Assembly (NCBI GenBank): GCA_033026295.1
Contig: CM065170.1
Coordinates: 10,570,040-10,634,039, forward strand
DNA from: Channa striata
Lineage: Eukaryota; Chordata; Actinopteri; Anabantiformes; Channidae
Reading direction: 5' to 3'
DNA length: 64,000 nt
The translations under genes were made by a program, and so were the position numbers. Below the pieces are notes generated by a model. It was not told where the DNA came from. It ran no database searches and worked only from the letters and a program-made list of their open reading frames with translations. Of the stretch, positions 1 through 14,300 are shown piece after piece; the stretch's first letter is position 1, and each line of letters opens with the position of its first letter.

Positions 1-2392
1 TATATGGCTCCATCAGAAGTGTTTTTGTAAACAGTTATGCAGAAATCTGGTGATACACGACATTGTTTTAAAGTCATCAATTCTCTTAAAAAGCAAACCA
101 ACAAAAAAAGTGATCCTATTAACAAGAAACATGTATGGAGCTGAAAGGTACTTCTCTTTGCCATAGTGCTCCTTTGTTGTTCAGGAGAAACTTCACTCTT
201 GTACTGAGCAACTTTTTGTTTGCTTTTTGAACATGGCACCATACAAAATTTTGAGTGTGGTAGTAATTCACACGCAAAAAAACACATTGCCCAGACATTA
301 GGATATTGTTTGCTCTTTCTTTTTTAATCTAAGGTATATATACTCAGCACTAGGGCTTAAATTTGAGTACTTGCTGATACCATGTACCGATACAAGCACT
401 AAACTGTTTTGTTTCCAGTACGAGTTGCTGGATAGTAAAATTCTCATTAAATTAACTACAGTTCAGGAAATCCTGCGAGAACTGAATTTTTTGTGCGATC
501 CTCTGCCAAAACAAATATGCTGATGACTGGAGTTCTATACAAAGAGCAACTTTTCCTTAAAAGAACAAAAAACAATGAAAAAAAAACCCAAGCAGAAATT
601 TGGGGTGAGATCCTGTAGAGTCTACAGCGGAATGTGGAAGGAAAATAACTTTGGAAAACAAAGCGAACTCCGGAAAAGTTTTAGTTAATGTAAATCACCC
701 TTATCACAAATGTCAGTCGCAAATATTAACCATTTAAAAACAAACATTAAAATGATCTTAAGAGTTTTCACAGCAGAGCTTTGATTCGGTTTTACTTTTG
801 CATCATCGACATTTTTCCACCTCTGCCTACTTGTGGAGATTAAAATGTTACTGGGCGTTGTATCTGAGAAGTTTGTAAGTGTGCAAGTACACAAAGGCGG
901 GGTTCAATTCAACATCCATATTTAAAAGCACGTCTAACATCTAGTGTAACAGACATTTCCACATAAGCTAAAAAACTATGTTACCTCATTGTTGACACTG
1001 TCTGATACATGCTTAGACATACACAACATACAATTTGCTCCCAGTTTCCACTGTCGTGTGTGGTAACGGGGAAATGGTACCATCCTTTCTCTGCTTTATT
1101 GTCACTTCTAATTTGTCGTACTCTCCTCTGGCCCCATTTTCCTCCCCCATGGTTACCACAGTAATCTAAGCATGACATTTTTGCACATCAATAGACCTCA
1201 TTCAGAAACTCTTTATGTCTCGGCCTCCTCAATCTGCTAATTGCTTGTTTTTGTCTGCCACCCTTTATGAAGACTTAATTGAGTAAGTTGAGTATGACAA
1301 CAAGGAGGCTTTCAGTTGCTCTGAAAAGAAAACAGCCATGTGCTTTTGTTTTTGCCCAGTGTGAGCCAGCATAGACATGGAACAGGAAAAACGCTCAGAT
1401 TGTGGAAGACGTTCGTCTCTTCTGGAACGATCAGTTAAACCAGTGAACTTGAGTTTTTCTTGATATATTTTCAAAATCTTTTCAGACAAGCCAAACATTA
1501 ACAACGAAGAGGACCTAGAATACCTGTTTTAAGGGTCAAAAAACATACAGTTGTATCATAAGTTCCTAATTTGTGTTTATAGTGAGCATGCATATCTAAA
1601 TAATTAATCAAGTAATTGTCCACACACTAATTTAAACATATTTTATCATGACGGACCCTGATTTACAGGACATGATAGTTGTATTTCACTGAAGACAATT
1701 CCCATGTTTAATAATTGTGGAACACATTCGGCAATCAATAGATAACTATAACGTAATCTTCAGTTTTTACGTAAATAACCAATAACTGCTTTCTCGTTAT
1801 ATTCTTTACTTTCTCTCGCTCAACCAAACAGATTAAAAGCTGCCATATGACAATACATACCACGGCATGTCATATGACACGTATGAAATTGTATGATATT
1901 CAGGTTTTTTGAGAGAGCATCTGATATCATGACCGCAGTCTAAATGATTAATTTCTCTGCTGCTTATCCCAACACTTGCCAACAGCACCTTTTGTGTGCC
2001 TCAGTTGTACACTGTGACAGATGTTGGTTGTTATGTCGAGCAGGCAGACTACGCCTTACAATCTAAAATCTGCAAGACTCTGATTTGATCCAGACTCATG
2101 TTGAATTTATGGTGAGGGTACCCGGTGATATCCTGCTGATTATGAAGAGTTTCTGCACAATTTAATCTCAAACTAGAAACAGAGCTATAAGGTACAAAGT
2201 GCTTCACATGCTTTTCTTTCAGGCAATAAAACAACTTAAAACAAACCTTTTTAGATTTGTATTCAATAGTATGATGATTAGGTAGATTGTGCAGCTACTC
2301 TTTACTCTCAAGTGTGTTTTGAGAATTTGCTGAGATGTTTCATTTTCTATACTTAAATTTTTAACCTTTTCTGAATTTTTCCCACTTTGCAG
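1..2392 (+). other. daam1: 5' part of window: daam1 intron, no exon seen
   Basis: The first recognisable daam1 exon begins at 2393 with a good acceptor and starts in mid-protein (Asp-Glu-Leu-Asp-Leu). This stretch is therefore the intron before it; roughly 60 N-terminal residues are encoded to the left of the window. It is AT-rich, and no open frame here looks like a protein. Around 365-410 there is a short stretch (tacttgctgataccatgta and following) that resembles the degenerate 'cgatac' repeats common in fish genomes, but it is too short to classify. A short inverted repeat, CATATGACA/TGTCATATG, lies near 1843-1875. Confidence 0.7.
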
Positions 2393-5300
2393 GACGAGCT
2401 TGACCTCACAGAGAAACACAGGGAAGCCATGTTTGCCCTGCCTGCAGAGAAAAAATGGCAGATCTACTGCAGCAAAAAGAAGGTAAAAGACTCTTACTGT
2501 AGATTATGTCACTCCACAAGCTCAGTGCCAGCTGGCTCCTTTTGCTGAATAATATCTGCAGATATCCCAGCTGCCAAGTTTGTGTAATCTCTTCCCTCAT
2601 TGATTTGTTGATACCTGAAGCTGTTTGTTTTCTATGTCACAGACCACAAAGCCTTGCGTCACTGCGTCTCTGTGCTTAGGACAGGTCCTAACATGAGGGT
2701 GTTGTCTGTGGAATGTAGCTATGTAGATGATTATTTTTTTTTCCATCTTTTACGTCTGGTTTATGTTTTCACAAGATGTCTGACCCCAAAATTTAAAACA
2801 TAATATAGCTTATGCTTGTCTTTGGAGCTTGTAATATTGATAATAGGTTTCTCTAAGATATAGAGGTGACCAATTTGCCTAGATAGTGAGATATGTTTTG
2901 AAGCAATATTTATATAGTCATGTAGTAATTTTAATCTAGTGTGAGTAAAGACCCAAATGATACATCAACGACAAATGGCTTTGGTAGAATTTGAAGGTTG
3001 CAAATGTTTTGTTAGGGCTTAAATATTTAAAATTAATTAAGATTTATTTCCATATTGAGGCAGTTTAATAACATGAACAGGTTTAGACAAGGTTCTTCTC
3101 TAAAAGACGACAGATTTAAATAACTTCGGTATGTTGAGGAGTCCTTTAGTAACTCAGTGAACCACCACGTTGGCCCCAGTGTGTCAGGCTAGTGGCTTAC
3201 ATGACATCTTTGGATTATCTGTGCAGGAGTTAGCATTAAATACTTAACTTTTTCAAAAGTTTGTTTATCCACTTAAATTGCATAAGAAGACTGATACTTC
3301 GCTCACGCCAGTATAGTAAAAATAAAGCTGCTGCCACCATCAAATCACCGTAGTTTAGTGTAAATGCTAAAAACATCTAGCCTGGCTCTGTCTGAAATGT
3401 CATCCAAACCATTAGCCAGCTTAGCAATTTCTTCCAGTACCAGTCTTTATGCCAAGCTAACCAGTTGCTGGAAATAGCTTTGAATTGACCATAAGGCCAA
3501 AGAGGTTCAAAAAAAGCACATTTTCCTGAAGTTTGCTTTAAATTAGATTTATGTATTGTCCCTCCCTTACCTGGTGTTATTGCCGTCAGTAACAATTTGG
3601 TTGTTGAAATGCCTCCTTATTAAAACTGTACATTTATGTATGCAAACCAATTTTTTTCTTTGAATTGTATTCTAATATATAATTTATGCTGCCTAAATCA
3701 GACTTAGTCAGGGACACAACAATATATTCCTGGACTTACTAGTCGCTGTCTCCAGCATTTACACAGTCTTTCAGTCAATATTATAAAATAGTGATAGTGT
3801 TCACAAAACAACTTAAACTGCAAATTATATCATGTAATGGAAGGATATGTCCCTTTTGAACAAAAATACATCAAACTAACCACTGCACCCAAACACATAC
3901 TGTTCCTGTTCCACTAAGAGTACTTTATAATAACTTGATATGCCAATCTTTTATATAGCAATTGCAGTTTCCACATCACATAATAAGTCTTTATTTCTCT
4001 GTCAAAGCTCTACAATGAATACCTCACTCACTTAGCTTGAGTAGATGTTACACAAGGTGGATATAAAAATAGTGAGGTGTAGAGAGAGTGGGACAAAAGC
4101 TAAATCTAGCCTGTTCCATTAGATAACAGAAAAGGCAGCATCAAGAATTTCAAGGTACTGAGCAGCATATTTGAATGCTAAACTAAAGAAATCCCCAATT
4201 TAAAAAAAACAAAAAAACAAAGGCCTGACATATTGTTTGAGATTGTCTGAGATTGTTTCTTGATGTGTGGTTTTACCTTTCCATAATATATCTGTTCTAT
4301 CAAAGCCGACATGTTGCCATAACATACTCTACCAGTCTGTGACAGTGTCGGATTTGATTTGATCTCTTCTTCCCCTGATTAAGGGCCCTCAGATGTTCCT
4401 CCTTTCCCTGTAGTTGAATTTATCCTCAGCACACAGGAAAACACAGATGCCTGTTCTAGTTCAGATAAACTTGAGTTGAGCTTTCCAACTACCACTGAAT
4501 GCGTCATCACATCTTTTGCAGCAGTGTTTCTCAAGGCCATAGGTATGAGTGTGTAGGATATCCTGCCCTGACTAATATGCAGACAGGACATTCAGGTTTC
4601 TAAATCTTTTCCTAAATCCGGTGGGGAGTATTGGGATTTGGTCTGATGGATGGATATTTTGTATTTAAGGGTACGTGTGCTAAGAACACACAGCTGCAAA
4701 AGGAGGAGGCCTAAGTGCCAAAAAAAAGTGTGTGATATATATATATAAAAAAATACTCATTTTATATGGTTTAAAGAAACAAGATGGTTAGGAGGTAGGT
4801 TAGCTTCGTGTCCAGTCTCGTTTCTAAGCGAAGAAAGAAATCCGAAGGAGGAAAAGCAAAGAAAGCAAATAAACATGATTCTCAAATATCAAAGTATTCC
4901 TCTTTAAAGATATGTGTGCCAACCAAAAACGAGCCATTTTATGTGAAAGGTTTTCAGTTGTAAGTTGATGAGTATGATAAAAAGCCAGATGAGTCACATT
5001 AAAAGCCATTTTCTTGATTTAAGTGTTGAGACAGCTCAGTGTTAAGATGTAAATGGAAACCACACATTCAAGCTCATGTTTCTGTTGTGTCCCACTTAGT
5101 GGCCCCGTTAGGAACAGGCCTGGGGCCAAGATAAGCCTAATAATAAACCCCAAAATGTTGTTTTGCCTTTGTTCAGCTTCAAGACAAAATGCAGGGATTT
5201 CTCATTGAAGAGGAGAGGAGAAACAGAAAGGCGTCAGTATTGCTGACTCTGCAGCAAGCTCTAGCCCAGACAGATACAAACTCAGCATCTGAGTTCAGAG

Positions 5301-8300
5301 GAAGGGTGTGTGTGTGTGTGTGTGTGAGAGTGTGAGTGTGAGTGTGAGTGAGAGAGAGAGAGTGTGTGAGTGGAGAAGAGATGCAAAGGAAGCCGATGGT
5401 TGTCCAAGGCAAACAGGAAGGCTTCATTTCCACAGGTGCAGCTTTTGTATGTGAGTCAGGGGGATCATGAAGAGGAAGGTGAGGTCATTAACAGGACACC
5501 CCGAGGTCAAGAGTGATAAGGGTTCTCTCTCTGCCAGACTTTTCTGTGATAAAGTCCTTCAGAAGTTAGGCCGGGCCTTCAAAAGGCAGTCGAAGCTTTA
5601 GTTGTTTGGTTTGGCCGCCACATGAGCTGATGAAGTCATGCTACAGAGAATCAGTCTTCCTCCTGCTTCTTGTCAGATCCCCTCTAGGCCACATCATCTG
5701 CCAAGAAGATGATTTACTGAACTGGTTATTAGCACAGATTTTGCAGCTAGATTGCAAATGTTATTAAAAAACATCTGATGGATTCCTGTGTCCCAATGTG
5801 TCTTTGATCTTCTACTTTTTTATATTTAATGTGGTCAGACTGATATAAAGTCTCCACTTTTCTCTCTTATCGTGACCTAAAAAAAGCTTTCAGCTTTTGA
5901 AGACTACTGACTTCCAAATTGAAATATGAACTAGGAAGTGGTCCTACCTCTGTGTCTGTTCTGCTAATGGACTGAACTTCTTCCAGCTCCCTTCTGGTCA
6001 AGCTGGCACCAGTTGTGAATGAAGCAGCAGGATCTGACCTTCCTGTCGAGGCTCAGTCCCTGCAGACCAGCCAAGGCCTGCAGTTTCTGCCAGAGCAGCC
6101 AAGGCTCCGCCGCTTTATTAAGTGACGCCCAATTAGTTTCTGATGGTCACAGCTCACTTGTGTGTAAAAGAGCAAGAGTTAAAATGAAAGCCTGGGGGCC
6201 TTTTAAGTACAAGCCAAGTTCCAAGGTCAAGTTATTTTCTCCTCACTGTTTCCATTTATTTAGGAAATGAAATCTGTTTAGGGAAAATCTTGCTGTTATT
6301 TTTCAGACAAACAGGTCTCTCTGTGGATTAGTTCTAATATAAGTCAGACCAAGTCCTTAATCTGTACTTTTAACATTCATGCACTAATCCGGAGATTTTC
6401 TCAAGCAGCTGTATTCCCTTTTTGGCACGTCTCATTACCTCTTTTTCACTGAACCACTGGAGGAAAAAACAGGCTGGATATTCGTTGTCCTACTTTGATT
6501 TCTTGCTTCTTCTTTATTTTTCTCTCTTTATGTCTCAGATCTTATGTTCCTTATGTGTCTAACACGTTGTGTTATGACGCTCTAAAATGCCTCTCTGTTG
6601 TTATTTGTGTTTCAGGAACAAGAAGAAAACAAAAGTGCAACTAGTTGGCCAGAATACTACATCGATCAGCTTAATTCAATGGCAGCAGTATGTGTTACCA
6701 CAAATTTTATGTCTTATTCCTTAGATACAAAAATGATTATGAAATAGCCCTAGAAGAAGGATCTGCCCTCTTAAAGAGATTTCTCCCATATTTTTTTTTA
6801 AATAAAAAGTTTTCCTTTTCCCTTTCAGCTAACTGAAGCTTGTAGTTAGCCAACTCATTCGTAATTTATTTTCACGTTTTAAAAGCCTTTTTTTCTATAC
6901 TAAGTGTTCTTCTAATACTAACTCAGATCTTTATTTTTGAACAGAGAACGACGCTCCTCGCTCTAGAGAAGGAAGATGAGGAGGAGAGGAACAAAACAAT
7001 AGAGAGCTTGAAGACAGCTCTAAGGACACAGCCTATGAGGTGGACATATTTGATAATATCCTCCTCATCTCTGCAGTCTTTTCTTCATATTTTAAAAAAT
7101 ATTTTATTTTATCTCCTTTTATTTAGCCTCCTCTAGCCTGGTCTGTCACTCTTTTTAGTTTCACACAGTGTTATGTCACAAAATCCTTTATGAACTGAAC
7201 AGCTGTAAAGGTCACTACAGTGCTGGTTGAAGACTTCTTTTATTGACATGGATATAAATTCAAGGAGTGTGCAGAAATATTAAATTTTCATTTCAGAGCA
7301 GAAGATGATTCACTGACAGTCTGGGAAAAATAAACAATTTGAGATGCACATATTTTCTAACTGTTTTCATGTGCACTGCAGTGCAGTTTTCACTACACCA
7401 GGATGACTTCTCTGTGCCTGCACTCCTATCAGGTTTGTGACTCGTTTCATTGACCTGGACGGACTCACGTGTGTCCTGAACTTCCTGAAAAGCATGGACT
7501 ACGAGACCACTGAGTCACAGATTCACACGTCTCTGATAGGCTGCATCAAAGCTCTGATGAACAACTCGCAGGGCCGTGCCCACGTCCTTTCTCACTCTGA
7601 GAGCATCAACATCATCGCCCAGAGCCTGGCCACAGAGAACATCAAGACTAAAGTGGCAGTGCTGGAGATCATGGGTGCTGTGTGCCTGGTGCCTGGCGGC
7701 CACAAAAAAATCCTGCAAGCAATGTTGCACTACCAGCGCTTTGCATGCGAGAGAACGCGCTTTCAGGTGGGTAGAAATAAGCCGTGTGCTTAGTTGTGTA
7801 GCTGTTAAAAGCAACATTGTGCGATATATCTTTAACACCATTTATTGGTCTGTGACCCCTCAGACACTCATAAATGATCTGGACAGGAGTACTGGGCGAT
7901 ACAGAGACGAGGTCAACCTAAAGACAGCCATCATGTCTTTTATTAATGCTGTGCTGAGTCAAGGTGCTGGAGAGGTAAATTATAGTCCCGAGGTTGTTTT
8001 CATTGTTCATTTAAAACTAGAAGGTCATCATTTCCCTTGGCTATTCACTCATATATGTTTGATTCTTTTACCGTCAATTTATTAAACCTTTAAATACAGG
8101 AAAGTTTGGAATTCCGTATCCACCTACGATATGAGTTTCTCATGCTGGGGATCCAACCTGTGATTGATAAGCTGCGTTCTCATGAAAACGCAACATTAGA
8201 CAGGTGAGATATAGACCAAACTTATGCCTCTATTCTAAACCTAATTTAAACTATGGAAACATTCACCTCCTTCAAATTATTGTTGATGAGAAGCTGAAAG

Positions 8301-11300
8301 ATGTGAAACAATCTATATTTATAAAACTATACTTTCAGCAATAAAACAGGATGATTTCTATTCATAAAACACACAACAAAGATGTCCTCAGAGAGAAATA
8401 ATGACAGATATAGTCAAATCTGTATCTGTCATTATTTCTCTCAGGGTACATTTTGCTAAGTTAACCTATAAGAATGCATCACATGTGGGCAGATTTGTAA
8501 TCCTGTCTTATCGTTTAACACTTTCAGACATTTAGACTACTTTGAGATGCTGCGGAATGAGGACGAGCTGGCTTTGTCAAAACGCTTTGAGTCGGTACGG
8601 AAAAGACTTTACTGTTGACTTTACTGGACTGATATTGTGCTGTGACTAGTGACTGAGCTGTTGTTGTACTCTCCCTCCAGGTACATATTGACACCAAAAG
8701 TGCCACCCAAGTGTTTGATCTCATCCGCAAGAAGATGAACCACACTGATGCATACCCGCACTTTATGTCTGTCCTGCATCACTGTCTCCTCATGCCACGT
8801 AAGTGCTTCTTTAAAGTATTCATAGCTCGGTAAATCTGTACCTTCTGGCCTGAAAGATAAGCATGTTGGTCTTTTTGGATTAGACAAACGGCTGTATAAG
8901 CACATTCCCATGAAACTGAGCACTCTAGTTAAATCTCAATGATTGATATTAGTTTTTTTTTTTTGTTTTTTTACCTCTTTCTGCATTAAACTTCCCTAAT
9001 GATTTGAATTGAAAGCAGAGTCACCAATCTTCACCAGAGAACACCAGTCTCCTGCAGCAGCATTTTATTTGTTGCTCATCTTCCTCTACAAGTAGCTTTT
9101 TAATGACACTCCACTCTCTCTGGAGGCATTAAGGGTATAATTAACACATCAGCTGCAAGTACAAGTGTTGTGGTTATACACAAGTGTTAATGCGCAAAGA
9201 TTGAGATGGCGCTTAAATAGAAAGTGGAATACCACAAAAAAAGAAATGGTGCACCGAACATATTCGAATAAATACTAATAACAGGTTTTTACCAAAACGT
9301 AACACGTCTATGTTTTTTAATGTTTTTAGGCTTATAACAAAGCAACAGTAAACATGTTGTCCCCTGTGGCAGATGCTGTCTCACCAATCTATTTGTAATT
9401 ACATGTGTCATCTTGTTGTACCCTGCAATTATAGTGTTAGTCTTTAGTTTATCGGTGTAATTTTGGAAAATTCCTTGACGCATCATTCCTTTGTGTTTGG
9501 TCATAATCAAACAGCAACTGTAGCTCCAACTTTGATCAGTAGCTTATTGATATTAAGAAGATATCTCTGACTGGGGGAAAATAGCTCGAGTGAGGAGACT
9601 AATGGGAAACGTGAATCATTTTCTTTATCTGTGTTTGCTTCCCCTCAGACAAGAGGAGTGGTAACACGGTGCAGTACTGGTTGCTGTTGGACCGTATAGT
9701 CCAGCAGATGGTTCTGCAGAATGATAAAGGTCACGACCCCGACGTCACGCCACTGGAGAATTTCAATGTGAAGAACGTTGTCCGGATGTGAGTCCTTGAC
9801 TTTCCCTGTACAGAATGACACATGAATGAGTCCATGAACAGATCACTTTGCTGCCAGACTGAAGAATGTGGAATGGTGTTATTTTTAGCGTGCCTTTTAA
9901 GTTCAGAAAAAACAATGAATGGAGCTGTTCACATAGACACTGAAGTTAATCATGTGTGTCCTCCTCCCTGCAGGCTGGTCAATGAAAACGAGGTCAAACA
10001 GTGGAAAGAGCAGGCAGAGAAAATGAGAAAAGGTGTGTGTGGGTTATAAATGTCATAAATGACTGAATAAAAAAGGACATATTTGTAAAAGACACAAAAG
10101 ATTCTGTTTTTAGTAAACTTGATATGGTTTTATTGCTGTGGCTTCTCATCAGAGCACCACGAGTTGCAGCAGAAGTTTGAGAAGAAAGAGCGTGAATGCG
10201 ATGCAAAGACGCAGGAGAAAGAGGACATGATGCAGACGCTGAACAAGATGAAAGAGAAACTGGAAAAGGAGAGCACCGAGCACAAGAATGTCAAACAGCA
10301 AGTGGCCGAGCTCACGGCCCGTCTGCACGAGCTGAGCTCTGTACGTCTTGATTTCCACTCATTGAGTCACTTTTGAATAACCTTAAAATAAATCAAAGTT
10401 CATGTTAGAGGCCAAAGATTTGCATAATCATTCTCCCATTAGGATGGACACGTAAATTAAATTTAAATTGATTACAATGTGAACATTATTCTGTTTGGTT
10501 TTGTAGATTAAAAGCAGAAATAGCAGAAAAAAGCTAATTATACTGACCCAAAATGTGTCAGTGTTATTTTATTATGTCCTCACATTGTACTAGTTGATTG
10601 GCTAAACATGAAACAGTAAAAACATTGATGTTTTTGTACAGTGTATAAGAATTTGACACGTAATACTACACTGCATATTAAAAAATGTGTATGTAATTTG
10701 AAAATGAGATACTAGACAAAAATCATTCCCATTTTTTAAAATTTGTTTCTGTGTTTCTTCATCTTCTGACTTCCCAGGTTTGGACAGTGTTTAAGACAAA
10801 TTGTTAAGGGATTTGTACAGGAACATAAAATGTTGAATTCAATGTTGCTCAAATTTTATATTATAGAAAGAATATCATGAAAGGAGTAGAGAAATGTGAG
10901 AATGTGAACGGAATCTCAGGAACATCCTCTGATGTTCTGCTCTTTCTGTCTCCAGCGGCAGGCGGCTGTTGTTCCTGGAGGCCCTCCCTTGCCCCCCGGG
11001 CCGCCTGGTGGCCCTCTGCCTCCTCCACCTGTGCCAGGTTTTAGTGGCATTTGCCCACCTCCTCCTCCGCCACCTGGTGGCATGATGCCACCTCCTCCCC
11101 CCCGCCCCTCCTCCAGGTGGTCCCCCACCCCCTCCCGGACATCCACCCATCATAGGTGTCCCTCCGCCGCCAGGAGCACCTCTGGGACCGTCCCTGAAGA
11201 AGAAAAACATTCCTCAGCCATGCAATCCACTGAAATCCTTCAACTGGTCCAAGTTGGCTGAGGTAAGAACAGTTGGGGTGAAAACATGCTGTGGCCTGTG

Positions 11301-14300
11301 TTTAACGTTTGATATCAAAGTATAATTTTCCCTCTGCTTAGAATAAACTGGAGGGCACTGTGTGGATGGAGGTCGATGATGCTAAGGTGTTCAAAATCCT
11401 GGATCTGGAGGACATTGAAAAAACCTTCTCAGCCTATCAAAGGCAGCAGGTACTGAAAATGAGGCTGTTTATTTCACTGTCTCCCCTAATGTTGCTGCGT
11501 AGTGTCAGAGAGGACTGGGGGTAACTTTTTGTGTTGGATAAGAGCTCAGCTGGGGTTCAGATTGAGACCTGACTTTTGTTTAGATTTTCTAAATGTATGC
11601 CTTTTGTGCAACTTTTCTTCTCAAGCACAGTCAGACATCTGAGAATTGGAAAGGCCATACATCAAATAAATACAATACATACTAATACATAAATACTGAT
11701 AAAGAAATACTAATACAAATATACTGTATGTATACTTTAGAACTCTTTTTCCCTTCTAAAGGATTTTTTTAAGTCACACTCACCCTTCTAACAAATCAGC
11801 AAAGGCCAGACAGACCCTGTGCATCCAATCTAGACGTGTAGCTGAGATGTCACAGGCAGACAACAACATCATTATTTGTGATGCTGGGAGGACTGACAGC
11901 TGCAACTAGTTGCATATTGTATCTTTAAGTTGAAAAGGTAGATGGGTAAAATTTCCTGGTAAAGATAATTAGTTTCGAAACGTTTATAGTTAAATCCTCT
12001 TATGCTTTCTTGCATTTCAATGGGATCATATTCTTTTGTGGGATCATAATTTTGCCGTATGTGAATGAAATTGCACGAGTGAGCTGCTAATAAATGGCTG
12101 TTTCTTGCAGCTTTAGTTTGCAATTCATTTAGTCACGATATATTCATAATCAGATGTACAGTATGAACTTTAGTTAATCTAGCCACAGGGGTTGCAAGCC
12201 AGTAACTTCTGTGCCGGTCCCAAGCCCGGATAAATAGAGAGGGTTGCGACAGGAAGGGCATCCGGCGTAAAATTTTGCCAAGTACAACCATGCGAGTCAT
12301 TCATACCACTTTCATACCGGATCGGTCGAGGCCCGGGTTAACAACGACCGCCACCGGTGCTGTTAACCTACAGGGTGCCGGTGGAAATTGGACTACTGTT
12401 GGTCGAAGAAGGAGAGGAGGCAGAAGGGTTCGTGGTCAGAGAGAGAAGGGGAAAGGCAGGAGCTTAGATTTGAGAGTAGGGACTCTTAACGTTGGCACAA
12501 TGACAGGGAAAGGTAGAGAGCTGGCAGACATGATGGAGAGAAGGAAGGTAGATGTACTGTGTGTGCAAGAGACAAGGTGGAAAGGCAGCAAAGCACGTAG
12601 CATTGGAGGAGGATACAAACTGTTCTACCATGGTGTGGATAGGAAGAGAAACGGAGTAGGAGTGATCCTGAAGGGGGAGTTTGTGAACAATGTTCTAGAG
12701 GTGAAAAGAGTCTCAGACAGGGTGATGAGCCTAAAGCTAGAAATCGAAGGTGTGATGGTGAACATAGTCAGTGGGTATGCTCCACAAGTTGGCTGTGAGT
12801 TAGAAGAGAAGGAGAGATTCTGGAGTGAGTTTGATGAGGTTGTAGAGAGTATCCCCAGAGGAGAGAGAGTAGTTGTTGGAGCAGACTTCAATGGGCATGT
12901 TGGTGAGGGGAACAGAGGTGATGAGGAGGTAATGGGCAGGTTTGGTGTAAAGGACAGGAATCCAGAAGGACAGATGGTAGTGGACTTTGCTAAGAGGATG
13001 GAAATGGCTGTAGTTAACACTTACTTCCAGAAGAGAGAGGAACATAGAGTGACATACAAGAGTGGAGGTAGGAGCACACAGGTGGACTACATCCTATGTA
13101 GACGAGGTCATTTGAGAGAGGTTAGTGACTGTAAAGTGGTGGTAGGAGAGAGTGTAGCCAGACAGCACCGCATGGTGGTGTGTAAGATGACTCTGGTGGT
13201 CAGGAAGAAGAAGAGAGGAAAGTCAGAAAAGAAGACCAAGTGGTGGAAGCTAAAGAATGAAGAAACTTGTGAGGAATTCAGGCAGAAGTTGAGACAGGCT
13301 TTGTGTGGTCAGGAAGAGCTTCCAGATGACTGGGAAACTACAGCAGAGGTAATCAGGGAAACGGGTAGGAAGGTGCTTGGTGTGTCATCTGGTAAGAGGA
13401 AAGATGATAAAGACACTTGGTGGTGGAATGAGGAAGTACAGGACTGCATCCAGAGGAAGAGGTTAGCTAAAAGGAAGTGGGATGTAGAAAGGACTGAGGA
13501 AAGTAGACAGGAGTACAAGGAAGTGCAGCGCAGAGTGAAGAGGGAGGTGGCAAAGGCCAAACAGAAAGCCTACGATGAGCTGTATGACAGGTTAGACACA
13601 AAGGAAGGAGAGAAGGACTTGTACAGGATAGCCAGACAGAGAGATAGAGATGGGAAAGATGTGCAACAGATAAGGGTGATTAAAGACAGAGATGGAAAGG
13701 TGCTAACAAGCCAGGAGAGTGTGCAGAGAAGATGGAAGGAGTATTTTGAGGAGCTGATGAATGAGGAAAATGACAGGGAAAGAAGGGAGGAAGATGTGGA
13801 TGTTGTGGAGCAGGAAATAGGAGAGATTAGAAAGGATGAGGTGAGGAAGGCTCTGAAAAGGATGAAGAGCGGAAAGGCTGTTGGCCCTGATGACATACCT
13901 GTGGAGGTGTGGAAGTGTCTAGGAGAGACAGCAGTGAAGTTTCTGACAGGTCTGTTTAACAGGATTTTAGAGAGTGAGAAGATGCCTGAGGAATGGAGGA
14001 GAAGCGTTCTGGTGCCGATCTTTAAGAACAAGGGTGACACGCAGAACTGCAGCAACTACAGAGGGATAAAGCTGATGAGCCACACAATGAAGCTGTGGGA
14101 AAGAGTAGTGGAGGCCAGGCTTAGGAAGGAGGTGGAGATTTGTGAGCAGCAGTATGGTTTCATGCCCGTAAGAGCACCACTGATGCCATTTTTGCTTTAA
14201 GGTTGTTGATGGAAAAGTACAGAGATGGTCAGAAGGAGCTGCATTGTGTTTTTGTGGATTTAGAGAAGGCGTATGACAGGGTGCCGAGGGAGGAGTTGTG

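Noticed and set aside
5179..5433. Antisense open frame rich in Leu-Thr-His repeats
   Set aside because: It is a translation of the TG/AG microsatellite inside a daam1 intron.
6019..6270. 83-codon open frame in a daam1 intron
   Set aside because: No splice context, no family resemblance, and length within chance for this composition.
7515..7841. Antisense frame opposite daam1 exon 7433-7766
   Set aside because: Shadow of a conserved coding exon on the other strand.
10875..11210. Gly-rich antisense frames over the FH1 exon
   Set aside because: Complement of polyproline codons; no independent support.
12275..14200. 641-codon frame as a host 'craniofacial development protein 2-like' gene
   Set aside because: Database entries of that name are RTE endonuclease copies. 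Here target duplications and the RT prove a LINE.
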